The translations under genes and the position numbers were made by a program. Below, in pieces: positions 1-9,224 of a DNA stretch of 64,000 nt (the first letter of the stretch is position 1; each line of letters begins with the position of its first letter). The DNA lies in NCBI RefSeq assembly GCF_001657475.1, contig NZ_LXEY01000014.1, positions 62,001 to 126,000 of the forward strand. The letters are read 5' to 3'. Source of the stretch: Enteractinococcus helveticum (GTDB lineage Bacteria > Actinomycetota > Actinomycetes > Actinomycetales > Micrococcaceae). The notes beneath the pieces were generated by a model, which had not been told where the DNA came from, did not search any database, and saw nothing but the letters and a program-made list of their open reading frames with translations.

Positions 1-2
1 CT

Positions 3-683
3 CGCGCTACCCCTCCAAAACGGAAACGTGGTGGGCTGCGGTGGCTGTCGGGTTATCCGCTGGTGCTTGTTTTCATTGCAGGCTCATATTGGGTCACCGC
101 TTTTCAAGACACGGACAACCTTCGAGCCATCGTATTGCTCATCCAATTGGTCACCGTGGCAATAGTGTTTCACACCGTTCGGTTACGACGATCTATTCAG
201 CGGGTCTCCTGGTGGGTTCTTGGTAGCAGCATGGTCTTGAGTATCGCTGTGCTGATCAGCGGTTTGGTGAGTCAGACCCTTGATGTTGTGCTGGCTATCG
301 CAGTGACCCTTGCCTATCTGGTAGCCCCAGTTGTCATACTTTCGACGGAGCTTCGCCGACAAAAAACCGATCAACAAACGTTGTTTGCGGTGGTCTGTAC
401 GTATCTCTTTATCGGAATGTTTTTCACATATTTCTATCACGCGCTCGCGCTTTGGACCCCAGAGCCGATTTTTGCAGGGGGCCAGCCGGATCACCTGACG
501 AATATAGTGTTCTTCTCGTTTACTACGTTGACGACCATTGGGTACGGGAATATGATCCCCGCCGGTGCGGGTGTCCAGAGCATCGCAATTGGTGAAGCCA
601 TCACGGGACAGCTTTTTCTGATTATCGCAGTAGCCCATGTTGCATCAGGGTGGAGCCACGCGCTACGGAACCCGACTCAATAG
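3..683 (+). CDS. Potassium-channel-like membrane protein, 5' end outside the window
   Basis: The frame is open from base 3 with no stop, so the true start probably lies left of the window; GTG at 63 is only the first internal start candidate. The visible part has about five hydrophobic helices, then a pore loop with the K+ selectivity filter TTIGYGN (bases about 525-550), then a last helix, and it ends in a short polar tail. This matches the two-helix pore domain of Ion_trans_2 channels preceded by extra membrane helices. Ion channel function is inferred from the filter. No ligand-binding (RCK/TrkA) domain follows, so gating cannot be stated. Confidence 0.75.
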   Translation, partial: RATPPKRKRGGLRWLSGYPLVLVFIAGSYWVTAFQDTDNLRAIVLLIQLVTVAIVFHTVRLRRSIQRVSWWVLGSSMVLSIAVLISGLVSQTLDVVLAIAVTLAYLVAPVVILSTELRRQKTDQQTLFAVVCTYLFIGMFFTYFYHALALWTPEPIFAGGQPDHLTNIVFFSFTTLTTIGYGNMIPAGAGVQSIAIGEAITGQLFLIIAVAHVASGWSHALRNPTQ

Positions 684-819
684 GCAGACTATATAACCGT
701 TGGTCTCGGGCAAACTCCTGAGGTATCAAAGCTGGCAGATGTGGTTCCCTGCAGCTGATGGTCGCCTGTTCAAAGCGCGACGTCACGTTGAATATCGTAG
801 CGGTGCAAACATAGTTGGC

Positions 820-859
820 GGCTCGCTCATGAGATCATGCAAGAACTCACGAGCGAGCC
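820..859. terminator. Stem-loop between convergent genes
   Basis: GGCTCGCTC at 820-828 pairs with GAGCGAGCC at 851-859. After one mismatch the stem extends by TGAG/CTCA, leaving a loop of about 12 bases. It lies between the channel gene on the plus strand and the SHOCT gene on the minus strand, so it could end either transcript. There is no clear T-run, so this rests on the stem and its position. Confidence 0.5.
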
Positions 860-868
860 GGCGACCTG

Positions 869-1255
869 TTAAGCCATCGCTTTGGCTTTCAAGCTCTGGT
901 ACTCGGATTCGGTGATTGAGCCAGCAAGCAGTAACGCTTTAGCTTTCTCAATTTCGTCAGCCGGACTAGCGCCTGCAACGTGGCGGATGTATTGGTCTAT
1001 TGCGTCCTTTGCTGCTAACCGGGCATGCTCGCTTCTTTCATGCATTCCTTCTCCGCGGACAATTACGTAGATAAGAAGCGTGATGATGGGTACAAAGATC
1101 AGCAAGACAAGCCATCCTGCCTTCGCCCAGCCATTCAACTCATGGTCGCGAAAGAGATCGCGAATCACCGTGAAGAGCGCAAAAAGGAAGGCGATGATCA
1201 GATAGACGAAAAAACACCACCAGAAAACTTCCCACACGGTATCTATAACAATCAT
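869..1255 (-). CDS. Membrane protein with PLDc_N-like helices and a C-terminal SHOCT motif
   Basis: The start at 1255 is preferred over the longer frame to 1357 because AAAGGAG sits just upstream of this ATG. The 128-residue product begins with two hydrophobic helices around FFVYLIIAFLFALF and WLVLLIFVPIITLLIYVIV, separated by a short polar stretch, as in the PLD nuclease N-terminal membrane family. A charged linker follows, and the end resembles the SHOCT short helical motif (about residues 98-126, with SITESEYQSLKAKAMA). Such proteins are common in Actinobacteria and have no fixed function. It is monocistronic, and its start faces the regulator gene downstream on the plus strand. Confidence 0.8.
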   Translation of the reverse strand: MIVIDTVWEVFWWCFFVYLIIAFLFALFTVIRDLFRDHELNGWAKAGWLVLLIFVPIITLLIYVIVRGEGMHERSEHARLAAKDAIDQYIRHVAGASPADEIEKAKALLLAGSITESEYQSLKAKAMA

Positions 1256-1641
1256 GGCCACATCTCCTTTGGGATCATGGCCTCGGAGAATTCCTCGGCT
1301 ATTTACTTTGTATTGGACTTCGGAATAGGATTCCACCCCCAGAACGGGTGATATCACGCCAGACCCAGCGCTTGTCTGGTCCTAGCCTGGGATCGCCTGA
1401 TCGCTTCGAGTTCTGTGCTGCTCGTCAACGTTCACAGGTACTTTAACCTTGTTGCGGGTGTAAAATGAAGTACCTCTGAAGACCAATAAAAGTCCGGGGC
1501 TGGCCACTGTCAGCACCCTCACCATTCTAGATTTTTCGTACCTGCACAATCCTGTAGGGGCCTTATGACTATGAAAGTGAATGGATTACTCGATCGATAC
1601 GATCTTCTCAGGGTCGAACTCAACGCATAAGGGACCTCTCG
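1256..1641. other. 386-base region between divergent genes
   Basis: This stretch separates the SHOCT gene from the interrupted LuxR-type gene. Apart from the SHOCT ribosome binding site near its left end and a possible 21-codon frame at 1565-1630, I see no gene, RNA or repeat in it. Confidence 0.5.
1565..1630 (+). CDS. Possible short leader ORF ahead of the LuxR-type regulator
   Basis: An ATG at 1565 opens a 21-codon frame that ends in TAA at 1628-1630, 11 bases before the regulator start at 1642. The bases before it (TAGGGGCC) resemble a weak ribosome binding site. The size and position would suit a leader peptide or translational coupling, but a frame this short arises easily by chance. 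No family is recognisable. Confidence 0.2.
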   Translation: MTMKVNGLLDRYDLLRVELNA

Positions 1642-4185
1642 ATGAAGTCTTTGTCAGGCCTATCTCGCCACATCATTAATCGCCCTCGACTCGCCTATCC
1701 TCTGGAACGTTTAATCACCGGAGAAAGCCGAGTCGTCACCATCTGGGCGGCGGCAGGATCTGGGAAAAGCACCTTACTTCGGCAATGGGCGCATGATGCA
1801 GCATCACGCAACGTGGACGTTCTCGTGGTTGACGGTCAGGCATTGTTCAACGGCTCCGCAGCATTGGCAGACCAAATCCACCGAGCCAACTCTGGTGATG
1901 AAGCATCACGGCAAAGCATTTGTATCGTGCAAGATGCTCACCGAATAACCACAGACACAAGCCGACACAGCCCGCTGTCAATCATGCACGGACTGCCTGC
2001 CAATGTTGGTCTGGTGCTCTCTGGACGGTATCAACCACCATGAAGCCATTCCTTGCTGCAGGCTCTCGGGGATGTGACTGGATTGCACATGGCCGACCTT
2101 GCATTTGACGAAACTGAAACGATCAGACTCGGTGAGAAGTACGGGCTTGCCCTCGACGAAACGGCTAATCAGCGACTCTTAGACGAGACCGGCGGCTGGG
2201 CAGCTGCGATCGTCACGGCGATGCAGCAATTGCGCGCCACCAACGATGTTGATGCGACAGACTTGCATATCAACGACGAGCAGACGACTACCGCCAAGTT
2301 ATTAGAACACGAAGTGCTGGATTCGTTGAGCACCAAAGAGGCCACAGTGCTGACGAAGACGGCCATACGACACCACGTACCACGTGCACTAGCGGTGGCA
2401 CTGACAGAAAATCCGACCGCGTGCGAAATTTTGGACCAGATCTCGCAGCGGATTTCCTTTGTCACTTCCCGGCGGGGCTACTACTACTTTCATCCCGTGC
2501 TGCTCAATTATCTTCAGTCCAACGCTGAGCTGCATGACACCAACACATTATTGCGGGCCCACGCGATCGCTGCTCAATGGCACTATCAACGTGGCGAAGC
2601 GGAACAAGCACTGGCCGAAGCCGCACTTTCACAGCAACCAAAGGTTATAACTTCAGCGGTTGACCGTTTTGGACTTGAACTCATCCTGCGGGGCAATAGT
2701 AGTCCGGTGCTGCAGGCAGTAGAACGCCTGCCTTCTGAAACGCCTCACCTTATGGTCATTGTGACGCACCTTCTTCTTGAACTCCCAGATTTCGTCGACA
2801 CGATGCAGGTCTCCCACCTGTTCGATCAAGCGTTGACTGAGGCACGCCCCATTCGGCTGACAAACAACAAATGGTTGGCTGCCGTGCTGGCATTGCAGTG
2901 CTTTCAGAAAGATTCGCGGGTTCCGCTGAATGATCGGCTCACTCGCCTTCGAGGTTTTAACATCACCATCCTGCGTCGGAGAGAGCTGGCATTGGATGCC
3001 CTCATCAGCACTGCCGAGGCATGGGGCATGAGTCAGCTGGGCGAGACTCAGAAAGCCCAGAAGATGCTGCGTGATGTGCGCATTACTACAAAACGTGCCG
3101 GATATACATGGTTATATCTTTTGGCGACCCAATTGGCCATTGATATAGCCAACCAGACGGGTGATTGGCATATAGCGGCAGCGTGCGAGGAAGAACTTGA
3201 TGCCGTCACGAGCCGCTACACTCAACGTGTCGGAGACCGTGTCAATGCCATAGCTGCCATTATGATTGCTAAACGGTCATTTCGCCTCGGTGAGCCCCTA
3301 CCGGCCGATAGCCTTGAGCGGATTATCGCCGATGACGCAGACGGTCCCATGTTTGGGCTGGATGTCCTGGCCGCAGCGCTGCTCAATTTCCCTGAGCTCG
3401 ACTCGGTTGACAATCCGCGTCCCGCGTTGGAAACACTGGACCGACTGGCGGGCGCACATGCCATGTACAGTCCGCAGCTGTTTTCAATAGTTGCGCTGCG
3501 GATGGTCGATGTAGCGCTTCGGCTTGATGGTCGGCAGCGGGCCACAGAGATGGCCGAGAGGTTTGCTGTTGCCCTTGGGCCTGAGTGTGTGGAATCAAAG
3601 ACCATACGTTTTCTTCTCAGACGTTCCAATCGAGCTGGTGACCCCGCGGAATCCGAGTTGATCGCGGCAATTGATCCAAAAGGCAGTTCGTGGCACACGA
3701 ATTCCTCGATGACAGCCTGGCACGCGGGCGCCTCGGTTGCCGCCTGGCTTTTGCTGGCCCGCGCAGCTGAGAGCCAAGGAAGACACGATGAGGCAACAGC
3801 TCGGTTGCTCAATAGCTTGCGGGATGCCCACCGCGTGCAAGTAATCCAACCTTTTGCGGCGTTTGAAGCTGCGGGGGCAAAGATGCTTGCCTCTCGAGCT
3901 GGAAGATTGGGGCCGCTCGAAGATTTTGCCGTCCAGATTCGCCAACGCGTCACAGAGCTTTACCCGGTGTCAGCATCTCAAGGAGCGCCAAAGGACCTGC
4001 TGACCGCACGTGAACACGAAATTCTTCATGAACTACCGCTGTATCAAAGTGTCAGCGAAATCGCGTATCAGAAGACACTGAGTGTGAACACGGTGAAATC
4101 ACATTTGCGCAATATTTATCAGAAACTCGACGCCACCGGGCGTAGCGAAGCGGTTGCTAAAGCGCGCCACTATGGTCTGCTGTGA
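1642..4185 (+). pseudogene. MalT/LAL-type LuxR transcriptional regulator interrupted by an in-frame TGA
   Basis: The frame is continuous from ATG 1642 to TGA 4183-4185 (848 codons) except for TGA at 2041-2043. The first 133 codons carry the P-loop AAAGSGKST (residues 36-44) of a STAND ATPase. The part after the stop has the long helical repeat region and a C-terminal LuxR helix-turn-helix (about the last 62 residues, with LTAREHEIL and SVNTVKSHLRNIYQKL). The length suits the large ATP-binding LuxR (LAL/MalT) family, which activates transcription on binding an effector. A single TGG-to-TGA change would explain the break, and no frame change is involved. A TTG at 2053 could restart translation, but that product would lack the P-loop. 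Target genes are unknown. Confidence 0.8.
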
Positions 4186-4243
4186 GGCCTGTGGTTTCTT
4201 GCTTCTCTGTCAATGCGCGAGTATCGCGTGGTAGTGTCCGATC

Positions 4244-4702
4244 ATGACGACCTTTGTCGCAACAGTTGACCACGCCGAAATCGTGGCACAGCTACTGTGG
4301 GATTTCAACACCGAATTCGACGCCGAGACCCCAACTGTCCAGGACTTCGCGCAGCGGTTTCGTCACCTGTTGGGCCGCGACGATGTGCTGGTGCTGTTGG
4401 CCGAGTCTGCCGAGGAACCCGCTGGCTTTGCGATGCTCACCTTCCGGCCGACCCCATATTGCGACGGTCCACTGGCCTATCTAGAGGAACTCTATGTCCG
4501 CCCGGCGCTGCGCGATGCCGGAATCGGCACCCGTTTGCTGCAATTCGCACTCGACGACGCCCTGGCCCGCGGCTGCTGCGAAATGCATATCGGTGTAGAC
4601 GCCGTCGACACGGATGCCCGCCGATTCTATGAGCGCCACAGCTTTTCCAACCTGGAACCCGACACCGGCACGCAGATGCTGTTATATCTGCGCGAACTGT
4701 GA
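4244..4702 (+). CDS. GNAT-family N-acetyltransferase
   Basis: The 152-residue product fits the GNAT fold that moves an acetyl group from acetyl-CoA to an amine. The beta4 strand LEELYVRPALR is followed by the acetyl-CoA pyrophosphate loop RDAGIG (about residues 90-95), and the C-terminal part has the usual DARRFYERHSF segment. The substrate cannot be read from the sequence. It lies 58 bases after the interrupted LuxR gene and 60 before the next gene, on the same strand, and may be transcribed alone. The ATG start at 4244 has only a weak ribosome binding site. Confidence 0.85.
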   Translation: MTTFVATVDHAEIVAQLLWDFNTEFDAETPTVQDFAQRFRHLLGRDDVLVLLAESAEEPAGFAMLTFRPTPYCDGPLAYLEELYVRPALRDAGIGTRLLQFALDDALARGCCEMHIGVDAVDTDARRFYERHSFSNLEPDTGTQMLLYLREL

Positions 4703-4762
4703 CATCAGCTGACGGGGGAGCACTTAGGGCCTACCCAGCGGCGCCAGTTAGACTCGATAGTC

Positions 4763-5518
4763 ATGACGACGCCAGAGTCCAAACCCCAACGGCAGCCCTC
4801 CAGTTCCCAAAACCCGCCACAGCTTCATGAATCCAACTTCTGGACGACGGGCAAGGGCGTGCTGACCATTATTGGGATCGCGGTGGCCGCAACCGCCGTC
4901 GTCATCACGTTTATTTTTTCTACGCTCAGCAACGACAACGAATTCGGCCAACCGGCCACCTACAGCGATGTCCCGACCGACTCGGTATGTGGGCTGGGCG
5001 GGGTGGCGCTGGAGGGGTCGATCGCCGATACTCCGGATGCACAATGGGTCGAATACCGCGGAGTCTGGCTGCCCACCTCGCAAGAATATGGTCCGGGGGA
5101 TGATGGTTCCGAGGGTGAATTTAGCTGTTTTGAACACTCACCGCGCGGCATGTTGTTTGCCGCCTCGGCCTACACCGGCCAGCTGACCAACCCGGCCTCT
5201 TGGGAAGGCGACCTGCAGCTGTTTGCCGGCGAGCACGCCGAGGCACACCGCGCGGAAGCCCAAGAGCTGTTCACCACGGTGTTTTCGGAAGCCGACACCG
5301 CGCTGGGTGGCTTCCGCCTGGTTAACTATGACGGCCAGACCGCGCAGATCGATATGGCGGTCACCTCATTTGATGGCTCCGAAACCTCCCGGACCTCGGT
5401 GTTACTGAATATGGTCTGGGCGCAAGGCGACTGGAAGATCGATGCCACCGACACCGAGCTAGGGATCACGCTGAGTCCGCTGCCGGATCTGATCGGATAT
5501 CAGCACTGGTCGGCCTAG
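4763..5518 (+). CDS. Membrane-anchored protein of unknown function
   Basis: I do not recognise this 251-residue protein. A proline/glutamine-rich cytoplasmic leader of about 30 residues precedes one membrane helix (GVLTIIGIAVAATAVVITFIF, roughly residues 33-53). The rest should face outside. The exterior part is acidic and has two cysteines (in SVCGLGG and EFSCFEH) that could form a disulfide. It ends 42 bases before the arylsulfotransferase-like lipoprotein on the same strand, so the two may be co-transcribed. Confidence 0.7.
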   Translation: MTTPESKPQRQPSSSQNPPQLHESNFWTTGKGVLTIIGIAVAATAVVITFIFSTLSNDNEFGQPATYSDVPTDSVCGLGGVALEGSIADTPDAQWVEYRGVWLPTSQEYGPGDDGSEGEFSCFEHSPRGMLFAASAYTGQLTNPASWEGDLQLFAGEHAEAHRAEAQELFTTVFSEADTALGGFRLVNYDGQTAQIDMAVTSFDGSETSRTSVLLNMVWAQGDWKIDATDTELGITLSPLPDLIGYQHWSA

Positions 5519-5560
5519 TGGCCATTGCTCGCACCGGGTAGATCGTGTACACCAGAAGTT

Positions 5561-7144
5561 ATGGATATCCAGGTGCGCCCCCGATCCCCACGACCTCGAC
5601 TTGCGGTACTGAGCGGGTCCGCCGTGCTGGGCTTGGTTTTGGCCGCCTGCGGCAGTGCTGATGCCGAGGTCGAGTCCACGGACCCTCCGATTCCGCACCA
5701 GAATTTCGTCTCCCGGCCCGATCTGCAACCTCCGGAATTTGAATTCTCCCAGGGTCCGGCCTGGACCCAACAGTACGCGGAATCTGACGAATACTTCTTT
5801 CTCACGGTCGACTACGACACCGCAACCCCCGCTAGCGCGGCGATGATCGTCGATGCTCGCGGCGAGCTCGTGTGGATGGACCCGTCCAAACGCCACATCA
5901 ACGACCACGGCCACTTTGATCTGCGCCCCCAGCAATACCAAAACCAAACCATCCTGACCTACTTCAAGGGGCCAGCCGACATCGGGTATGGCTACGGCGA
6001 CATCTTCCTCATGGATGACACCTATCAGGTCTTCGATGCGGTCACGACCGGCGGCTCGATACCCCCGCACGAGACTGATTTCCACGACGCCGTGATCACC
6101 GACGACCAGACCATGTTGATCCTGGCCTACCACCGAAAACCCGCCGACCTCTCCGAGTTCGGCGGCCCCGAGGACGGGTGGGTGCACGACGGCGTCATCC
6201 AGGAAGTCGACATTGACACCGGCGAGGTGGTCTTTGAATGGAGCGCACTGGACCATATTCCGCTCACCGATGGATTGTTAGATTTTGAAGTAGAAGCTGC
6301 AGCCGATGCGGAAGAAGACCAGCCCGAACTCGGCACATTCGATAATGCCTTTGACTACTTCCACATCAACTCGGCCACACTGGATGACGACGGCGCCATC
6401 CTGACGTCAGCCCGGCACACGAATGCGGTATATAAAATCGACCGCAATTCCGGTGACGTCCAATGGATCCTGGGTGGGACCTCGAGCGATTTTGACCTGG
6501 ACGACGACGCCGTATTCGCCTGGCAACATACCGCGGCCCGAGATGACGATGGCACGATCACGCTCTTCGATAACCACGCTCGCAATGCCGATGGCGATCA
6601 GTCCTCTCGCGGGCTACGCCTAGACGTTGATGAAGACGCTATGACGGCCAGTGTGGTCACCGAATATCTCCCCCGGGATGAGCGCCCGGCCGGTTCCATG
6701 GCCAACACCCAGCCATTAGACAACGGCAATATGTTCATCGGCTGGGGCCAACAACCCTACTTTTCTGAATTTACCCGGGACGGCGAACTGATCTACGAAT
6801 TTTGTCACGGCGATGCCTGCCATGACGGCACCGGGGGCGGCGGTGGCAGCTATCGTGCGTATAAGGGCACCTGGGAGGGTCATCCGACCACAAATCCGGC
6901 CGTAGTTGTACAACAAAGTACCCAGGGCGAAGACCATGTGTACGTTTCGTGGAACGGTGCCACCGAGGTGACCCAATGGCGCCTTGTGACCGGGCAAAAT
7001 GCTCAGAGCGCGACCCAGGCCGCCGTCGTCGGGAAGACGGGATTCGAAACGGCCATCCCGCTTGAAACTTCAACCGATTACCTTGCTGTTGAGGCACTGG
7101 ATGCCGAAGGCGAGGTGTTAGGCACCGGCACACCAACCCCGTGA
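5561..7144 (+). CDS. Arylsulfotransferase-family (ASST-like) lipoprotein
   Basis: The start is set at ATG 5561, which gives a twin-arginine-poor, basic N-terminus, a hydrophobic core and the lipobox LAAC. The earlier in-frame start would only add 12 residues. The mature part carries repeated beta-propeller blades such as HINSATLDDDGAIL and the following VYKIDRNSGDVQWILGG, which are typical of the ASST family (PF14269 type). Known members move sulfate between phenolic donors and acceptors, but many actinobacterial relatives are uncharacterised. The C-terminal 80 residues look like a fibronectin-type beta domain. It is likely anchored outside the membrane. The activity is inferred from family only. 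Confidence 0.8.
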   Translation: MDIQVRPRSPRPRLAVLSGSAVLGLVLAACGSADAEVESTDPPIPHQNFVSRPDLQPPEFEFSQGPAWTQQYAESDEYFFLTVDYDTATPASAAMIVDARGELVWMDPSKRHINDHGHFDLRPQQYQNQTILTYFKGPADIGYGYGDIFLMDDTYQVFDAVTTGGSIPPHETDFHDAVITDDQTMLILAYHRKPADLSEFGGPEDGWVHDGVIQEVDIDTGEVVFEWSALDHIPLTDGLLDFEVEAAADAEEDQPELGTFDNAFDYFHINSATLDDDGAILTSARHTNAVYKIDRNSGDVQWILGGTSSDFDLDDDAVFAWQHTAARDDDGTITLFDNHARNADGDQSSRGLRLDVDEDAMTASVVTEYLPRDERPAGSMANTQPLDNGNMFIGWGQQPYFSEFTRDGELIYEFCHGDACHDGTGGGGGSYRAYKGTWEGHPTTNPAVVVQQSTQGEDHVYVSWNGATEVTQWRLVTGQNAQSATQAAVVGKTGFETAIPLETSTDYLAVEALDAEGEVLGTGTPTP

Positions 7145-7238
7145 TGCTGGGCTGACCAGTAGATTTCTTTGTGACAATGGATTCCCTAGGATGGGTAGAC
7201 TGACCACCTGCAGAACCACGTGGAAAGGATAGCAGCGC

Positions 7239-9224
7239 ATGTCGGATAACACAGATGACCGCAAATCCACCGACCCGGACCTACCGCCCGAAGATGTAGA
7301 GCAACCCGCGGTAAAAACTGATCCAGAGGTCGATGAGGAAGTCCAAGACCTCAAGGCCCAAGACCGTTCCGATGTGCTGCCGCGGGACATCCAGATCCGC
7401 AACCTGGACTCCGATGACACCACCACCCTGAAACTGCTGCGTCAAGGCGTGCGGTTGAAACGCGGCCTGATTACTCCGCGCGTGTTTTACCCGGCGATCA
7501 TCGTGTTAGCACTCACCGCCACCATTTCCATCGTCTTTCCGGATGCCTCGGGCAGGGCCCTGCTGGGTGCCCAATCCTGGATCGTGGACACCCTGGGCTG
7601 GTACTACATTCTGATCATGTTCGGGTTTATTATCTTCTGCCTGTTCGTGGCGTTATCCAAATACGGCAGGATCAAACTCGGCGATCCCGATGATCAACCA
7701 GAATTCTCCCGCGGTGCTTGGTTCTCGATGCTCTTTGCCACAGGTATGGGCATCGGGCTGATCTTCTACGGCGTTGGCGAACCGCTCACCTATGCAACCG
7801 TGGACCCCAAACCCGGCTGGGAGGGCACCCCCGAAGAGCTCGCCCAAATGGGTATGGCCCAAACGTTTTTACACTGGGGCTTACACCCCTGGGCGGTCTA
7901 CGGGGTACTAGGACTCGGGGTGGCCTATACGATCCACCGCCGTGGTCGGCCCGTGTCGATCCGCTGGGTATTTGAACCCTTGATCGGCGCCAAACGCGTC
8001 AAAGGTTGGATGGGCGACGTCGTCGATGTGTTAGCGATTTTCGGCACCATGGCCGGTGTTGCCACCTCCCTGGGGTTGGGTGTGCAACAGATCGCCACGG
8101 GTCTGCAACACCTGGGTGTTGTGGATCAAGCCGACAATACGCTGTTGATCATCCTGATCATCGCCATCACGTTCATTGCAACTGCTTCGGTGGTGTCCGG
8201 TGTCGGCAAGGGGATGAAATGGATCTCGTCAATCAACCTGTCGTTGGCCGGGGTGCTGACCATCTCCGCACTACTGCTGGGCCCCACCCTGTTTCTGGTC
8301 GAGAATTTCATTGAATCACTGGGCGTGTGGCTGGCGAACTTCTTTGAAATGTCGTTTGACATCGGCGCCTACGCCGGACCGGAAGGCAGGGCCTGGTACT
8401 CGACCTGGACCCTGTTCTACTGGGGCTGGTGGATCGCCTGGGCACCCTTCGTTGGTATCTTTATCGCCCGGGTATCGCGCGGTCGGACCATCCGAGAATT
8501 CATTATCGGCGTCATGCTGGTCCCCACCCTGGTCGGCATGCTGTGGTTCGGGGTGCTGGGTGGTTCCGGTATTTACCGCCAACTCTTCGGCGAAGGGGAT
8601 CTGGTCACCGACGGCGAAGTCTCACCTGAAGGATCGCTATTCGCCGTGCTCCAAGACCTGCCCCTGGGGACCGTATTTTCGATCATCGGGATTGTCCTGG
8701 TGGTGCTGTTCTTCATCACCTCATCCGACTCCGGATCCCTAGTCCAAAACATGCTCACCGCCGGTGGCCACCCGAATCCGCCGACATGGTCGCGCATCTT
8801 GTTCTCGGTATTAGAAGGTGCCATTGCGATCGGTCTGCTGCTCGCCGGTGGACTTGAAGGCCTGCAAGCCGCCTCCCTGGCCACCGCGTTACCGTTTTCG
8901 ATCATCATGGTGTTCATGGCGATCGCGGTGTATCGCGGGCTGCGACTCGACTCGGCCCTGGCAACCCAAGCCCAACTGGAACGTCGTATGAAATTGTTCT
9001 CTGAACACGTCGGCGACGTCTACCAGCTGAATGAGGAGCTGGCCCATGCCAGCCGTCGCGGCCCCGACGGCGAACCCATTGACTACCGGATCTCTGCGAC
9101 CACCGGGCCGCGTCGTCGTGGCAATACCGGCATGCGCATGCGCGATCTCCGCAAGGTCAAGGACGAACGCCCCGGCTCTACACCATCAGAAGGCAAGCAT
9201 CGTGGAGCCGCCGACGACGACTAG
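7239..9224 (+). CDS. BCCT-family osmolyte transporter (betaine/choline/carnitine type)
   Basis: The 661-residue product has a long acidic N-terminal tail (about 65 residues), twelve expected membrane helices, and a basic C-terminal tail. The glycine stretch GMGIGLIFYGVGEPL and the family signature around WTLFYWGWWIAWAPF (from about residue 388) identify a BCCT carrier. The glycine-rich stretch resembles that of Na+-coupled members such as BetP, so sodium-driven uptake of betaine, choline or a similar solute is likely. Long charged tails on both ends are used by BetP-like carriers to sense osmotic stress. The ATG at 7239 has GGAAAGGA upstream. It ends tail-to-tail with the DHA2 exporter, overlapping it by 4 bases. 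Confidence 0.92.
   Translation: MSDNTDDRKSTDPDLPPEDVEQPAVKTDPEVDEEVQDLKAQDRSDVLPRDIQIRNLDSDDTTTLKLLRQGVRLKRGLITPRVFYPAIIVLALTATISIVFPDASGRALLGAQSWIVDTLGWYYILIMFGFIIFCLFVALSKYGRIKLGDPDDQPEFSRGAWFSMLFATGMGIGLIFYGVGEPLTYATVDPKPGWEGTPEELAQMGMAQTFLHWGLHPWAVYGVLGLGVAYTIHRRGRPVSIRWVFEPLIGAKRVKGWMGDVVDVLAIFGTMAGVATSLGLGVQQIATGLQHLGVVDQADNTLLIILIIAITFIATASVVSGVGKGMKWISSINLSLAGVLTISALLLGPTLFLVENFIESLGVWLANFFEMSFDIGAYAGPEGRAWYSTWTLFYWGWWIAWAPFVGIFIARVSRGRTIREFIIGVMLVPTLVGMLWFGVLGGSGIYRQLFGEGDLVTDGEVSPEGSLFAVLQDLPLGTVFSIIGIVLVVLFFITSSDSGSLVQNMLTAGGHPNPPTWSRILFSVLEGAIAIGLLLAGGLEGLQAASLATALPFSIIMVFMAIAVYRGLRLDSALATQAQLERRMKLFSEHVGDVYQLNEELAHASRRGPDGEPIDYRISATTGPRRRGNTGMRMRDLRKVKDERPGSTPSEGKHRGAADDD

Noticed and set aside
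183-638. A 151-codon minus-strand frame across the channel gene
   Set aside because: It is rich in Arg/Gln/His and antisense to the pore-domain gene.
3222-3953. A 243-codon minus-strand frame inside the LuxR-type gene
   Set aside because: It is Ser/Arg/Ala-rich, low in family features, and antisense to the helical repeat region of the regulator.
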